From Dietzia sp. JS16-p6b (GTDB lineage: Bacteria > Actinomycetota > Actinomycetes > Mycobacteriales > Mycobacteriaceae): 64,000 nucleotides of DNA. Of the stretch, positions 1 through 11,364 are shown piece after piece. A program made the position numbers and the translations under genes. The stretch lies in contig NZ_CP024869.1 of NCBI RefSeq assembly GCF_003052165.1, positions 840,001 to 904,000 of the forward strand, written 5' to 3'. Position 1 is the first letter of the stretch; each line of letters starts with the position of its first letter. The notes under the pieces are model-generated. The model saw only the letters and a program-made list of their open reading frames with translations, made no database searches and was not told where the DNA came from.

Positions 1-1124
<1,124 letters not shown>

Positions 1125-1223
1125 ACACTCAAGCCAAAAGAATCGCACCGCGTCCACTGTGCAGTATCTGAAACAACACACCCATCCGCGGTCTCGATCG
1201 CGGGTCGGGCCTTGTTTCACAGA

Positions 1224-1342
1224 GTTACGGCGGCCATAGCGGCAGGGAAACGCCCGGTCCCATTCCGAACCCGGAAGCTAAGCCTGCCAGCGCCGATGGT
1301 ACTGCACTCGAGAGGGTGTGGGAGAGTAGGTCACCGCCGAAC
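1224..1342 (+). rRNA. rrf: 5S ribosomal RNA
   Basis: A typical actinobacterial 5S sequence begins GTTACGGCGGCCATAGCGG and carries the internal CCCATTCCGAACCCGGAAGC block. It ends at GGTCACCGCCGAAC, which pairs with the 5' end. It lies about 100 bases after the 23S end, as in a normal rrn operon. The ends may be off by one or two bases. Confidence 0.95.
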
Positions 1343-1352
1343 ACAACTTCAC

Positions 1353-1398
1353 ACGAGAGCCCCCGAGACCGCCCACCGCGGCCCCCGGGGGCCCTCGT
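1353..1398 (+). terminator. rrn operon terminator
   Basis: Arms at 1353-1365 and 1386-1398 form a 13-bp GC-rich stem with one mismatch, followed by a short T-containing run (TCATTTC). It sits directly after 5S, so it most likely ends the rRNA operon just before the insertion element. Confidence 0.8.
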
Positions 1399-1419
1399 CA
1401 TTTCACCCCACACGGCGAA

Positions 1420-1440
1420 TTCTAGGAGTCGTTGCAACAC
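1420..1440 (+). repeat. IS30 left inverted repeat
   Basis: Twenty-one bases beginning TTCTAGGAGTCG and ending TTGCAACAC match the reverse complement of 3068-3088 at 19 positions. The two differences are an adjacent AG/GA swap at bases 8-9. Confidence 0.9.
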
Positions 1441-1465
1441 CTGAGTGTGATCGAGGTGTTGCGTT

Positions 1466-3058
1466 GTGGCTGCTGAGGGCTCTGTGTGGGAGATCTCGCC
1501 GGTGCAGGAGTCGGAGCTGGAGTCGCTGGTTTGTGGCGGGCTTTCGGTTCGTGCGGCGGCCGGCCGGGTCGGGGTGCATTACGGGCGGGCGCTTGCGTTG
1601 GCGCACTCGCGCAAGTGGCCGGTGTCGACGAAGCGGCATTCAACTGGTGACGAGCGAGCGACGATCAGGGCGGCGTTGGCGTCGGGGATGGAGCCGATGG
1701 ACGTCGCTCGTGCCGTCGGGGTCGGCTCGTCGGTGGTGTACCGGGTCGGGATGGCCGCCGGGTTGTGGGTTCGCCACTGCGATGGCGTTACCCGCAAGTC
1801 GACGACCAGGCGGTGCGAGTACCTGCTCTTGCGGGCCCGGTCGATGGATCGTCGTGGGGCGGCCAAGGCGGTGGGGATCAGCGTCGAAACGGCGCTGGAC
1901 TGGGATAAGGGCGTGACCAAACGCAATGGTCAGCCACGATCGGCGTTTGTCCCCGCCGGCCCGGACGTCGGCCTCTATAACCGTCTGATGAGTGTCTTGG
2001 AGTGCGTCCCGGGCCGCCAGGCGGTGCCGGTGGAAATCGTGCCTGTCGAGCGGGTCGAGAAGGTCATCTCGAGCCGTTACCTGTCAGTACTCGAGCGGGA
2101 GAAGATCGCCGACCTGCGCCGGGCGGGCAAGGGCATCCGCGAGATCGCCCGCCAGGTAGGCCGCAGTCCCGGTACGGTCTCTCGCGAGATCGCACGTAAC
2201 AGCAGCAATGAGGGCCGCTACGAGCCACATCAGGCCCACCGGCGCAGCGTGCTGCGACGGTTCCGGCCCAAGGTCGCCAAGATCGCCGCCAACCCGGCTC
2301 TGGCGGCGTTCATCCAGGAGCGGTTGTCGCTACGGCACTCGCCCGAGCAGATTGCCGGAGCGTTGCGCCGGCAGTTCCCCGACGATCAGGCTATATGGGT
2401 GTGCGTCGAGACGATCTACCAAGCCCTGTACCTGCAATCCCGCGGTGGCCTCAAGCGGCAGGTCCAGGCAGCTCTCCGGACCGGTCGTGCCAGGCGGATC
2501 CCTCGCAAGCGCCCTGATCAGCGGCGCAGCAGGTTCGTCGATGAGATGGTGATGATCTCCGACCGGCCCGCCGAGGTCGAGGACCGGGCGGTGCCCGGCC
2601 ACTGGGAGGGAGATCTAATCCTGGGCGCCGGGAACGCCTCGGCGATCGGCACCCTGGTCGAGCGCAGCACCCGCTACGTCATGCTCGTGCACCTGCCAGA
2701 TGGCCACACCGCCGAGGCCGTCCGAGACCAGCTCGTCAAGGTCATCTCGACCCTGCCCGAGCACCTGCGCGGATCGCTGACCTGGGACCAGGGCTGCGAG
2801 ATGGCCGGTCACAAGTCGTTCTCGATCGCCACCGGCTGCCCGGTGTACTTCTGCGACCCGGCCAGCCCCTGGCAGCGGGGATCGAACGAGAACACCAACG
2901 GGCTGCTGCGCCAGTACTTCCCCAAGGGAACCGACCTGAGCGTCTTCGGCCCCGAGGATCTCGAGCACGTCGCCCAGGAGCTCAACGCCCGCCCCCGCAA
3001 GACCCTCAACTTCGAGACCCCCGCCGAACGGATGCGAGACCTACTAGCCTCAACCTAG
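1466..3058 (+). CDS. IS30-family transposase with extended N-terminus
   Basis: A GTG start gives a 530-residue protein, clearly longer than classical IS30 transposases (about 380). The C-terminal two thirds is canonical: an HTH_38 domain (about residues 204-245, EKIADLRRAGKGIREIARQ) and an integrase core with the DDE residues in GHWEGDLILG (about 380), WDQGCE (about 440) and NENTNG (about 474). The tail RQYFPKGTDLS is typical of the family. The extra first ~190 residues contain three further short helix-turn-helix-like blocks (LSVRAAAGRVGVH, MDVARAVGVGSSVV, RRGAAKAVGISVETA). It acts in DNA transposition by binding its own ends. Family assignment is secure; the role of the extension is unknown. 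Confidence 0.93.
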   Translation: MAAEGSVWEISPVQESELESLVCGGLSVRAAAGRVGVHYGRALALAHSRKWPVSTKRHSTGDERATIRAALASGMEPMDVARAVGVGSSVVYRVGMAAGLWVRHCDGVTRKSTTRRCEYLLLRARSMDRRGAAKAVGISVETALDWDKGVTKRNGQPRSAFVPAGPDVGLYNRLMSVLECVPGRQAVPVEIVPVERVEKVISSRYLSVLEREKIADLRRAGKGIREIARQVGRSPGTVSREIARNSSNEGRYEPHQAHRRSVLRRFRPKVAKIAANPALAAFIQERLSLRHSPEQIAGALRRQFPDDQAIWVCVETIYQALYLQSRGGLKRQVQAALRTGRARRIPRKRPDQRRSRFVDEMVMISDRPAEVEDRAVPGHWEGDLILGAGNASAIGTLVERSTRYVMLVHLPDGHTAEAVRDQLVKVISTLPEHLRGSLTWDQGCEMAGHKSFSIATGCPVYFCDPASPWQRGSNENTNGLLRQYFPKGTDLSVFGPEDLEHVAQELNARPRKTLNFETPAERMRDLLAST

Positions 3059-5273
3059 GAATCCATCGTGTTGCAACGATCCCTAGAACCCGAGCACCCA
3101 CCACCCCAACCGACGCCGCGCCGAATACCCGCTTCGCCAGGTCCGATCCACGAAGCCCTTCGAGGTCGACCACGTCGCCTCGAGCGTCGGAGAGCGGCAC
3201 ACGCCAGTTCGGATACTCCTCTGACGTCCCGGGCATGTTGACCGGGCGGCGATCACCGACGAGGTCGGCCACCGACACCGCGTAGAGAAGAGATGGTGCC
3301 GCGGCCAGGAATGCGTGGAGCGCCACCACCAGATCCTCCGTGCTGGCGCCCTCGAGTAAGTCGCGCCGTCTGACCGCCTCGGTGTACGACCCGATCTCGG
3401 AGGCCGCGTCGGCGCGCTCCTGTTCGACATCGCCCGTCAGCTGGCCCAGTTCCTCGCGGACATCCACATGCACGAGGTCGACATACCCCGCAGTCGGCGG
3501 GAGGTCGTGAGTGGTCACCGACGCCATGCAGAGCCGGCGATAGTCCTCGGGGGGCACCGGCTGGGAGTCCTGCTGCTCGAACCACATCACCGAGGTGCCC
3601 AACACCCCGCGCTCGGACAGTTCCTCCCGGACCCCGGGTGCGACGGTCCCCAGGTCCTCTCCCACGATGACCGCGCCGGCACGCGACGCCTCCAGCGCGA
3701 GAACGCCGATCATCGCCTCGTGGTCATAGTTCACGTACGTCCCCTCGGTGGGCGGGAGCCCCGACGGGATCCACCAGAGCCGGAACAGACCCAGGATGTG
3801 GTCGATCCGTATCCCGCCCGAGTCGCGCAGCGCGGCGCGGACGATGTCCCGGAAGGGCCGGTACCCCTCCTCGGCGAGAGCATCGGGCCGCAGCGGGGGC
3901 TGGGACCAGTCCTGGCCCAGCTGGTTATAGACGTCCGGTGGCGCGCCCACGGTGACCCCGCGGGCGAGTGACCGGCGGAGCGCCCAGGCGTCGGCGCCGG
4001 TGGGATGCACCCCGACGGCCAGATCGTGGAGGATCCCCAGCCGCATTCCCGCCGACAACGCGGCGCGCTGCGCACCAGCGCGTTGCTGCGCGACCTGCCA
4101 CTGCAGCCACTGGTGGAATCGGACCTCCCGCGCGTGGTCGGTGGCGAAACGCGCCACGTCGTCGGAATCCGGGTCCTTCAGCGCTGCGGGCCACCGCGAC
4201 CAGTCCGGGCCCCACTCGGACGCCAGAGCACACCACGTGGCGAAACGGAACAGTCCGGGCTCCTGCTCGTCGGCGAAGTCGTCGAACGCCCGGGCCCGGT
4301 CCTCCGTGAGAGGCGCGGCGAACACCACCCGGAGCGCCTCGAGTTTGCTTCCCCACGAGGAGTCGCGGTCGATGGTGTCCTCGGTGTTCCTCTGCCGCTG
4401 CCCGGCCGCGAGGTCATCGACCACCTGCATCTCCTCGGGTGGGAGCGAGGCGTATTCCGGGATCAGCTCGGGCCGGAGGTACAGCGGTGAGGCGAACCGA
4501 CGTGTGGTCGGGAGGTACGGGGACGGCTCCACCGGCGGGAGCGGTTCCCCGGCGTGCATCGGATTGACCAGGACGAAGTCGGCGCCGAGGTCCCGCCCGG
4601 CCCAGTCGGCGAGGTCGGCGAGGTCCGACAGGTCACCGACCCCCCACGACGTGTCGGACCGGACCTGGTAGAGCTGCGCGGCCAGCCCGACCCCCCGGCG
4701 CCGTCCGAGATCCGGGGGGACCGGTATGGACCGCGGGGACACCACCAGGGCGGCTTCGACGACCCGCGGCTCCCCCGCCGACGGGCCGGTGCCGTCGAAC
4801 GAGTCCGTGACGACGGCGACCAGGAGGTGCCACCCGAGGGGGAGCGCGTCGGGCAGCTCCAGATCGAATCGGTCGACTGGCTTCCCATCGACACTCCTCG
4901 ACTCCTCCGCGGCGGCGGGGAGCACCAGGTCGAGCGGGTCGGACGAGTCCTCGAGGTGGACGGACAGCCCCACAGAGGTTCCACGGGGTACATGGACGGC
5001 GCACAGGGCCCCCGAGCCCTGCCTCGTCACGATCGTCGGGGGGAGCACCCGGCGCCACGGCCGCAGACGAACCTCCTCGAGCGCCGCGCTGACCGAGCCA
5101 CCGCCCTCGTCGTCGTCCTCACCGACCGGGATGCCCATCGCGGCGAGAACCGCACGCAGCGTCCGGGCGGGGATCTCGCGGCGGATACCGCGGGCGTCCT
5201 CGTAGCTCGTGGCCACGCCGCACCTCTCGGCGAGCTCTACCAGGGCGGGGGGAACGGCGTCGGTCACGGTCAC
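3006..5273 (-). CDS. malQ: 4-alpha-glucanotransferase (amylomaltase), 3' end altered by IS30
   Basis: GH77 disproportionating enzyme that transfers maltooligosaccharide segments in glycogen/maltodextrin metabolism in the cytoplasm. The GH77 landmarks are present: [14 protein letters not shown] (catalytic Asp), [10 protein letters not shown] (acid/base Glu) and [13 protein letters not shown]. The N-terminus ([20 protein letters not shown]) and total length of about 730 residues fit actinobacterial MalQ. The frame runs through the IS boundary at 3088, so the last 27 or so residues of the 755 are encoded by IS30 DNA rather than native sequence. The catalytic domain lies well before this, so activity is probably kept. 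Transcribed divergently from fadA. Confidence 0.92.
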   Translation of the reverse strand: MTVTDAVPPALVELAERCGVATSYEDARGIRREIPARTLRAVLAAMGIPVGEDDDEGGGSVSAALEEVRLRPWRRVLPPTIVTRQGSGALCAVHVPRGTSVGLSVHLEDSSDPLDLVLPAAAEESRSVDGKPVDRFDLELPDALPLGWHLLVAVVTDSFDGTGPSAGEPRVVEAALVVSPRSIPVPPDLGRRRGVGLAAQLYQVRSDTSWGVGDLSDLADLADWAGRDLGADFVLVNPMHAGEPLPPVEPSPYLPTTRRFASPLYLRPELIPEYASLPPEEMQVVDDLAAGQRQRNTEDTIDRDSSWGSKLEALRVVFAAPLTEDRARAFDDFADEQEPGLFRFATWCALASEWGPDWSRWPAALKDPDSDDVARFATDHAREVRFHQWLQWQVAQQRAGAQRAALSAGMRLGILHDLAVGVHPTGADAWALRRSLARGVTVGAPPDVYNQLGQDWSQPPLRPDALAEEGYRPFRDIVRAALRDSGGIRIDHILGLFRLWWIPSGLPPTEGTYVNYDHEAMIGVLALEASRAGAVIVGEDLGTVAPGVREELSERGVLGTSVMWFEQQDSQPVPPEDYRRLCMASVTTHDLPPTAGYVDLVHVDVREELGQLTGDVEQERADAASEIGSYTEAVRRRDLLEGASTEDLVVALHAFLAAAPSLLYAVSVADLVGDRRPVNMPGTSEEYPNWRVPLSDARGDVVDLEGLRGSDLAKRVFGAASVGVVGARVLGIVATRWIPRLRLVGLASVRRGSRS
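3068..3088 (-). repeat. IS30 right inverted repeat
   Basis: Right-end partner of the repeat at 1420-1440. It begins GTGTTGCAACGAT and ends CCTAGAA. It starts 10 bases after the transposase stop codon. Confidence 0.9.
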
Positions 5274-5462
5274 GGGGTCCTCGCGTCGGGTCGGGAGGCG
5301 CCGTCTACCGGGCGCCGCGGACGGTCAGGGTCCACTGTGCCACCGGAGCGCCCCGGGCGCGGATCGCGAAAAACGGACCACACTCCGAGCGGGGGCGAGG
5401 GACCACGTACGCTGACCTCGAACACGTATCAGTTCCGCCCAGAGAAAGGCCGTGGACAACCC

Positions 5463-6674
5463 ATGACCGAGGCATTCATCTACGACGCCATCCGGACTCC
5501 GCGAGGCAAGGGCAAGCCCGGCGGCGCTCTGCACGGGGTCAAGCCGATCGACCTGGTCGTCGGTCTCATCGAAGAGATGCGGCGTCGGTTCCCCGACCTC
5601 GACGAGAACCGGATCTCGGACATCATCTACGGGATCGTCACCCCGCTGGGGGACCAGGGCATGGATCTGCCGCGGATCGCCGCGCTGGCCGCCAAGATGC
5701 CCGACACCGTCGCCGGTGTGCAGATCAACCGGTTCTGCGCCTCCGGCCTGACCACCATCAACATGGCCGCCCAGAAGATCCGCTCCGGTTGGGACGAGGT
5801 CGTCCTCGCCGGCGGCGTCGAATCCATGTCGCGCGTGCCGATGGGCACCGACGGCGGCGCCTGGGCCCTGGATCCGGCGACGAACTACGACACGTACTTC
5901 TCCCCGCAGGGGATCGGGGCCGACCTCATCGCCACGCTCGAGGGGTTCACCCGTGAGGACGTGGACCGCTACGCCGAGCGCTCGCAGCGACTCGCCGCCC
6001 GCGCGTGGGAGGAGGGCCGGTTCGCCAAGTCGGTCGTCCCGGTCAAGGACATCAACGGCGTCACCATCCTCGACCACGACGAGCACATGCGACCGGGCAC
6101 CACGGTCGAGGCGCTCGCCGGCCTCAAGCCCTCGTTCGCCATGGTCGGCGACATGGGCGGTTTCGACGCCGTCGCGCTGCAGAAGTACCACTGGGTCGAG
6201 AAGATCAACCACGTCCACCACGGTGGCAACTCCTCCGGCATCGTCGACGGCGCCGCACTCGTGGTGGTCGGGTCGGAGAAGGCCGGCAAGGAGATGAACA
6301 TGACGCCGCGCGCCCGCGTCGTGGCCGCGGCCACCTCCGGCGCCGACACCACCATCATGCTCACCGGCCCTACCCCGGCCGCGAAGAAGGCTCTCGAGAT
6401 CGCGGGGCTCACCCCGGACGACATCGACCTGTGGGAGCTCAACGAGGCGTTCGCCTCCGTCGTGCTGCGTTTCCAGAAAGACATGGACATCCCCGACGAG
6501 AAGCTCAACGTCAACGGCGGGGCCATCGCGATGGGTCACCCCCTCGGAGCCACCGGCGCCATGATCACCGGCACCGTGCTCGATGAGCTCGAGCGCACCG
6601 GCGGCAGGCGCGCCCTGATCACCCTCTGCGTCGGCGGTGGAATGGGCGTCGCCACCATCATCGAGCGCGTCTGA
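5463..6674 (+). CDS. fadA: Acetyl-CoA C-acyltransferase (thiolase)
   Basis: A 403-residue thiolase that cleaves 3-ketoacyl-CoA in the last step of beta-oxidation. The nucleophile is Cys92 in [12 protein letters not shown]. The C-terminal active-site elements are [15 protein letters not shown] (His) and [10 protein letters not shown] (second Cys). The start is the ATG at 5463, with AGAAAGG at 5442-5448 as a somewhat distant ribosome site; the frame stays open far upstream, but that part overlaps malQ antisense and has no thiolase character. fadB follows after 41 bases, giving a two-gene beta-oxidation unit resembling the mycobacterial fadA-fadB pair (from memory). Confidence 0.95.
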   Translation: MTEAFIYDAIRTPRGKGKPGGALHGVKPIDLVVGLIEEMRRRFPDLDENRISDIIYGIVTPLGDQGMDLPRIAALAAKMPDTVAGVQINRFCASGLTTINMAAQKIRSGWDEVVLAGGVESMSRVPMGTDGGAWALDPATNYDTYFSPQGIGADLIATLEGFTREDVDRYAERSQRLAARAWEEGRFAKSVVPVKDINGVTILDHDEHMRPGTTVEALAGLKPSFAMVGDMGGFDAVALQKYHWVEKINHVHHGGNSSGIVDGAALVVVGSEKAGKEMNMTPRARVVAAATSGADTTIMLTGPTPAAKKALEIAGLTPDDIDLWELNEAFASVVLRFQKDMDIPDEKLNVNGGAIAMGHPLGATGAMITGTVLDELERTGGRRALITLCVGGGMGVATIIERV

Positions 6675-6715
6675 TCCGCCCCACCGACACCACAGCCTTT
6701 AGGAGTAGAGAACCA

Positions 6716-8905
6716 GTGAGCGACAACATGTTCCGGTGGGAGCAGGACGGCGACGGCATCGTCACCCTCACCATGGATGACCCCGACCACGGCGCGAACA
6801 CCATGAACGCGCGTTTCATCGACGACTTCTCGGAGACCGTCGGCCGTATCGAGGCCGAGAAGGAGTCCATCAAGGGCATCGTCCTGACCTCCGCCAAGAA
6901 GAGCTTTTTCGGCGGCGGCGACCTCAAGTCCATGATCACGGCGGGCCCCGGCGACGCCGAGGAGCTCTTCGAGCGGTCCATGCAGATCAAGGGCCGGATG
7001 CGCGCCCTGGAGACCCTCGGGGTCCCGGTCGTGGCCGCGATCAACGGCGCGGCCCTGGGCGGAGGTCTCGAGCTCGCCCTCGCCTGCCACCACCGCGTGA
7101 TGGCCGACGCCCGCGGCGCCAAGGTCGGCCTGCCCGAGGTCACACTCGGTCTGCTGCCCGGCGGCGGCGGCATCGTCCGGACCGTCCGCATGTTCGGTCT
7201 GGCGCAGGCCGTGCCCAACATCCTGATGTCGGGCCGTTCGTTCGCCCCGGACAAGGCCCTCAAGGCGGGCCTGGTCGACGAGGTCGTGGCCCCCGAGCAG
7301 CTCGTCGACGCCGCGAAGGCGTGGATCAAGACCGATCCCGAGCCCAGTCAGCCCTGGGACCGCAAGGGGTGGACGCTGCCCGGCGGCACGATCAGCGACC
7401 CGGCCCTGGCCGGGGTCCTGCCGTCCTTCCCCGCCAACATGCGCAAGCAGACCAAGGGCGCGCCCTCCCCGGCGCCCCGGGCCATCATGGCCGCCGCGGT
7501 CGAGGGGTCGCAGGTCGACTTCGCCACCGCCGAGAAGATCGAGGCGCGATACTTCGTCTCGCTCGTCACCGGTCCCATCGCGAAGAACATGATCCAGGCG
7601 TTCTTCTTCGACATGCAGCACTGCTCGTCCGGCGGCGCACGCCCCAAGGCCGCCGACGGCTCCGAGATCCCTCGGACCGAGTTCACCAAGGTCGGCGTCC
7701 TGGGCGCCGGCATGATGGGCGCCGGCATCGCGTACGTGTGCGCGAAGGCGGGGATCGAGGTCGTGCTCAAGGACGTCGAGCAGGCGTCCGCGGACAAGGG
7801 CAAGGCGTACGCGGAGAAGATCGAGGCCAAGGCGCTCGAGCGTGGCCGCACCACGCAGGAGAAGTCCGACGCCCTCCTGGCCCGCATCACGCCCACCACG
7901 GACCCGCAGGCGCTGGCCGGATGCGACCTCGTGATCGAGGCCGTCTTCGAGTCGCCGGATCTGAAGAAGAAGGTCTTCCAGGAGATCGAGGACATCGTCG
8001 CCCCCGACGCGTTGCTCGGCTCCAACACGTCGACCCTCCCGATCACCGACCTCGCGACCGGCGTCAAGCGTCCCGAGGACTTCATCGGACTGCACTTCTT
8101 CTCGCCCGTCGACAAGATGCAGCTGGTCGAGATCATCAAGGGTGAGAAGACCACCCCCGAGACCCTGGCCAAGGCGATCGACCTCACGCTGGCGATCCGG
8201 AAGATCCCGATCGTGGTCAACGACTCGCGTGGCTTCTACACCTCCCGCGTCATCGGCACGTTCGTCAACGAGGCGATCGGCATGCTGGACGAGGGGATCG
8301 AGCCCTCGACCATCGAGCAGGCCGGCCGCATCGCGGGGTACCCGGCGGCGCCGCTGCAGCTGTCCGACGAGTTGAACCTCAACCTCATGCTCAAGATCCG
8401 CGACACCGCGCGCGAGGCCGCCGCGGCCGCGGGCGAGGAGTTCGTGGAGGTGCCGTCCGACCGCGTCACCGCCACGATGGTCAACGAGCTCGGCCGCAGC
8501 GGCCGTCTGGCCGGGGCCGGGTTCTACGACTACACCGACGGCACGCGAGCGGGACTCTGGCCGGGCCTGCGGGAGGCGTTCAACACCTCGCCGGACAACG
8601 CACCGCCGTTGCAGGACCTGGTCGACCGCATGATCTTCGCCGAGGTTCTCGAGACCCAGAAGTGCGTCGACGAGGGCGTGATCGTGGACGACGCCGACGC
8701 CAACATCGGCTCGATCATCGGGATCGGATTCCCGGCGTGGACCGGCGGTACCCGCCAGTACGCCAGGAACTACGCGGCACCGGGCGCCACGGAACCGTCG
8801 GGTTACAAGGGCTTCGTCGCCCGCGCCGAGGAGCTCGCCGCGAAGTACGGTGATCACTTCCTGCCCACCGAGTCGCTGAGGAAGGCTGCCGCCGAACAGG
8901 AGTGA
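6716..8905 (+). CDS. fadB: Multifunctional fatty-acid oxidation protein (enoyl-CoA hydratase / 3-hydroxyacyl-CoA dehydrogenase)
   Basis: A 729-residue trifunctional-type alpha subunit. An N-terminal crotonase domain (about 1-210) has the oxyanion-hole motif [16 protein letters not shown] Rossmann NAD domain begins near residue 325 ([18 protein letters not shown]), followed by the C-terminal 3HCDH domains ([15 protein letters not shown] and AGFYDY). It hydrates enoyl-CoA and oxidises 3-hydroxyacyl-CoA, feeding FadA. The GTG start at 6716 is set by AGGAG at 6701-6705. A strong hairpin follows the stop. Confidence 0.95.
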   Translation: MSDNMFRWEQDGDGIVTLTMDDPDHGANTMNARFIDDFSETVGRIEAEKESIKGIVLTSAKKSFFGGGDLKSMITAGPGDAEELFERSMQIKGRMRALETLGVPVVAAINGAALGGGLELALACHHRVMADARGAKVGLPEVTLGLLPGGGGIVRTVRMFGLAQAVPNILMSGRSFAPDKALKAGLVDEVVAPEQLVDAAKAWIKTDPEPSQPWDRKGWTLPGGTISDPALAGVLPSFPANMRKQTKGAPSPAPRAIMAAAVEGSQVDFATAEKIEARYFVSLVTGPIAKNMIQAFFFDMQHCSSGGARPKAADGSEIPRTEFTKVGVLGAGMMGAGIAYVCAKAGIEVVLKDVEQASADKGKAYAEKIEAKALERGRTTQEKSDALLARITPTTDPQALAGCDLVIEAVFESPDLKKKVFQEIEDIVAPDALLGSNTSTLPITDLATGVKRPEDFIGLHFFSPVDKMQLVEIIKGEKTTPETLAKAIDLTLAIRKIPIVVNDSRGFYTSRVIGTFVNEAIGMLDEGIEPSTIEQAGRIAGYPAAPLQLSDELNLNLMLKIRDTAREAAAAAGEEFVEVPSDRVTATMVNELGRSGRLAGAGFYDYTDGTRAGLWPGLREAFNTSPDNAPPLQDLVDRMIFAEVLETQKCVDEGVIVDDADANIGSIIGIGFPAWTGGTRQYARNYAAPGATEPSGYKGFVARAEELAAKYGDHFLPTESLRKAAAEQE

Positions 8906-8946
8906 AACGGCCACGGGCTCGAAGGCCCGAGCCGGACGAGACAGAA

Positions 8947-8982
8947 GCGGCCGCCCCCGGGGATCGCCCCGGGGGCGGCCGC
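8947..8982 (+). terminator. Terminator after fadAB
   Basis: A perfect 16-bp inverted repeat (8947-8962 with 8967-8982) around a 4-base loop, about 40 bases after the fadB stop. It has no T-run, as is common in high-GC actinobacteria. Confidence 0.8.
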
Positions 8983-9090
8983 GTGTCGTCGCCGTGTTGG
9001 GGGTAATTCACCGTTCTCAGTCGACCCCGTGTGGGCGAGGGCGATCGAGTTCGGCACGCGAGAACCGGCCTCTGCCTGCGATTTTGTAAA

Positions 9091-9129
9091 TTAGGTAAGG
9101 CTTCCCATGTGAAGGTTAGGCTGTCCTTT
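9091..9129 (+). promoter_or_regulatory. Tandem IdeR/DtxR iron boxes upstream of hmuT
   Basis: Two 19-bp sites each match the TWAGGTWAGSCTWACCTWA consensus at about 15 positions: TTAGGTAAGGCTTCCCATG (9091-9109) and GAAGGTTAGGCTGTCCTTT (9111-9129). They lie 23-61 bases upstream of the hmuT start, where a bound repressor would block the promoter. Iron-loaded IdeR/DtxR is therefore expected to silence the heme operon. No convincing -35/-10 pair was separable from the boxes. Confidence 0.85.
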
Positions 9130-9151
9130 GTTTGGGTGCTACTGTAGCCGC

Positions 9152-10249
9152 ATGTTCAGACAGCGCTCAGGCTCGCTACGGCTGGCCGTCGCCCTCCTGG
9201 CTCTCTCCCTGACCTCGTGCGGCGTGGCGACCGGGCTCGGCGGAGACCCCGCCACCATCTCGGGGATACCGCTCGCGTCGGAGGTCTCGGCGATCGAGGA
9301 CCCACGATCCTTCTCCGGCGAACTCGCCCTGGAGTTGGTCGACGACCCGGTCGAGCCCGTCGCGACCGACCCCGCCCCGCAGCTGCCCGCCGTGGTCACC
9401 GACAACCAGGGCACGGTCGTCGAGGTCGCCGACGTCTCCCGGATCCTGCCCCTGGACATCTACGGAACGCTCTCGCGCATCGTGTTCGAACTCGGGTTGG
9501 GTGACAACGTGATCGGCCGGGACGTCTCCTCGGCCTTCGCCGAGATCGCTGATCGCCCACTGGTCACGCAGGACGGTCACCAGCTCAACGCCGAGGCGAT
9601 CCTCGCTCTCGATCCCAGTGTGATCATCACGGACACCTCGCTCGGTCCGTGGGACGTGATTTTGCAGCTGCGCGACGCGGGGATCCCTGTCATCGTGGTG
9701 GACTCGCACCGGTCCCCGGACAACGTCGAGGCGCTCACCCGGGCCGTCGCGGACGGCCTCGGGGTGCCCGAGTTGGGCCGTGAACTGGGGGAGCGAACCC
9801 GCGCGAAGATCGTCGAGACCGAACGATCGATCTCGTCTGTCGTGCCGGAATCGGAGACCGCGCGGCTGCGCACCGTGTTCCTCTACGCACGTGGTAACGC
9901 CGGGGTCTACTACATGTTCGGCCAGGACAGCGGCGCGGACGAGTTGATCACCGCCGCCGGCGGGTACGACGTGTCCTCCGAGGTCGGGTGGAAGGGCGCC
10001 AAACCGGCCAACGACGAGGGGCTCATCGCCGCCCAGCCGGACGTCATCATCATGATGAACAAGGGGCTCGAGTCCGTCGGCGGCGTCGACGGGCTGCTCG
10101 AGAGGTTCCCGGCCATGGCCCAGACGCCCGCCGGGGCGAACCGGCGGATCGTCGCGATGAACGACGACCTCGTCCTGTCCTTCGGCACCAGGACCCCCGC
10201 GGTGCTCAACGCCCTCGCCGTGGCCCTCTACGCCCCCGACGCGCTGTGA
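9152..10249 (+). CDS. hmuT: Hemin-binding lipoprotein of ABC transporter
   Basis: A 365-residue extracellular substrate-binding protein. The signal peptide ends in a lipobox (SLTSC, lipidated Cys23). The body is a periplasmic-binding-protein type 2 fold used for hemin and siderophores. His143 (DGHQLNAE), Tyr245 and Arg247 (FLYARGN) sit where Corynebacterium HmuT carries its axial heme ligands His and Tyr and the supporting Arg, so heme is the probable ligand. I chose the ATG at 9152 because the upstream TTG extension would place charged residues before the signal sequence. It overlaps hmuU by four bases and heads an iron-boxed operon. Confidence 0.93.
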   Translation: MFRQRSGSLRLAVALLALSLTSCGVATGLGGDPATISGIPLASEVSAIEDPRSFSGELALELVDDPVEPVATDPAPQLPAVVTDNQGTVVEVADVSRILPLDIYGTLSRIVFELGLGDNVIGRDVSSAFAEIADRPLVTQDGHQLNAEAILALDPSVIITDTSLGPWDVILQLRDAGIPVIVVDSHRSPDNVEALTRAVADGLGVPELGRELGERTRAKIVETERSISSVVPESETARLRTVFLYARGNAGVYYMFGQDSGADELITAAGGYDVSSEVGWKGAKPANDEGLIAAQPDVIIMMNKGLESVGGVDGLLERFPAMAQTPAGANRRIVAMNDDLVLSFGTRTPAVLNALAVALYAPDAL

Positions 10250-11364
10250 CGCTCACCGAGGAGTCACGGGCGCGGGTCGGCCGGCCGACGTCACACCCCG
10301 TCCCTGCGCGTACATCCGGCGGCGCCCACCGCATGGTGACCGGGGGCCTGCTGATCGTCGGGCTGGCGGTGGCCCTCGGGGTTCTGGGCGTGGTGGCCGC
10401 GGCGTCGGGACAGCTGCCCATCCCCGCGACAGAGGTCGCCTCCGGGTTCCTCCGCGGTCTCGGTGTCGACCTCGGCCCCGCCGCGAGCCACCCCCGCGCC
10501 GATGCCACGTTATGGAGCGTCCGCTTCCCCAGAGTGGCGATGGCGATGGTCGTGGGCGCCGCCCTCGCGGTGGCCGGTGCGCTCATGCAGGGAGCGTTCG
10601 GCAACCCGCTCGCCGAGCCCAGTGTGGTGGGGGTGTCCGCCGGTGCGGCCGTGGGCGCGGCAGCGGCGATCGTGTTCGGGTTGACCGCCTTCGGTGCCTG
10701 GACCAGCGTCGTCTGCGCCTTCGTCGCCGGCATCCTCACCACGACGGTGGTGTACCTGTTCAGTCGGAGTAACGGCCGGACCGAGGTGGTCACCCTGGTG
10801 TTGACCGGCATCGCCGTGAACGCCGTGGCGGGAGCCGCGCTCGCCCTGCTCATGTTCCTCGGAGACACCCAGGCCCGCGAGGAGATCGTCTTCTGGCAGC
10901 TGGGGAGTCTGAACGGCAGCCGGTGGGACCACGTCCTGGTGGTGGCGCCCCTGGCGCTGCTCGGACTGGCCCTGGCGACCCGCCTGGCGCGGCCGCTCGA
11001 CCTGCTCGCGTTGGGGGAGCGTCCGGCCCGTCACCTGGGCGTTGACGTCGAGCGACTGCGAATCCACTCCATCCTGCTGGTCGGACTGCTCACGGCCGCT
11101 GCGGTGAGCTTCTGCGGAATCGTCGCCTTCGTGGGACTGGTGGTGCCGCACCTCATCCGCATGATCGCCGGTCCGGGACACCGACTGCTGCTGCCGGCGT
11201 CCGCGCTGGGCGGCGCGGTGTGCCTGCTGGCCGCGGATCTGCTGGCCCGGACCGCGGTGGACTACGCGGAGTTGCCGCTCGGCATGGTGACGGCCGCCGT
11301 CGGCGGCCCGTTCTTCTTCTGGCTGCTGCACCGCACACGTCGTACCGCGGGGGGCTGGGGATGA
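10246..11364 (+). CDS. hmuU: Hemin ABC transporter permease
   Basis: A 372-residue FecCD-family integral membrane permease. Multiple hydrophobic segments begin near residue 35 (GLLIVGLAVALGVLGVV). Family motifs include GALMQGAFGNPLAEPSVVGVSAGA, the FVGLVVPHLIRMIAGP coupling loop and LPLGMVTAAVGGPFFFWLL at the C-terminus. It forms the membrane channel for heme passed from HmuT. The GTG start overlaps the hmuT stop (GTGA) and its stop overlaps the hmuV start (ATGA), showing translational coupling. Confidence 0.93.
   Translation: MTLTEESRARVGRPTSHPVPARTSGGAHRMVTGGLLIVGLAVALGVLGVVAAASGQLPIPATEVASGFLRGLGVDLGPAASHPRADATLWSVRFPRVAMAMVVGAALAVAGALMQGAFGNPLAEPSVVGVSAGAAVGAAAAIVFGLTAFGAWTSVVCAFVAGILTTTVVYLFSRSNGRTEVVTLVLTGIAVNAVAGAALALLMFLGDTQAREEIVFWQLGSLNGSRWDHVLVVAPLALLGLALATRLARPLDLLALGERPARHLGVDVERLRIHSILLVGLLTAAAVSFCGIVAFVGLVVPHLIRMIAGPGHRLLLPASALGGAVCLLAADLLARTAVDYAELPLGMVTAAVGGPFFFWLLHRTRRTAGGWG

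Larger units (their letters stand above)
1420..3088 (+). mobile_element. IS30-family insertion sequence, complete
   Basis: A 1.67-kb element carries one transposase gene and is bounded by inverted repeats at 1420-1440 and 3068-3088 that match at 19 of 21 positions. IS30-family elements normally duplicate 2-4 bases of target, but the outer flanks (GCGAA before, CCCGA after) show no obvious duplication. It sits between the rrn terminator and the 3' end of malQ, on the opposite strand to malQ. Intact ends and an intact reading frame suggest it could still be active. Confidence 0.92.

Noticed and set aside
1413-3095. Target-site duplication around IS30
   Set aside because: Flanks GCGAA and CCCGA do not match for any 2-4 base window at the repeat ends.
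6536-8914. Long minus-strand open frame (792 codons) opposite fadB
   Set aside because: It is the antisense shadow of fadB in high-GC DNA: composition is Arg/Gly/Asp/Val-rich with no domain, and fadB has clear motifs over the same span.
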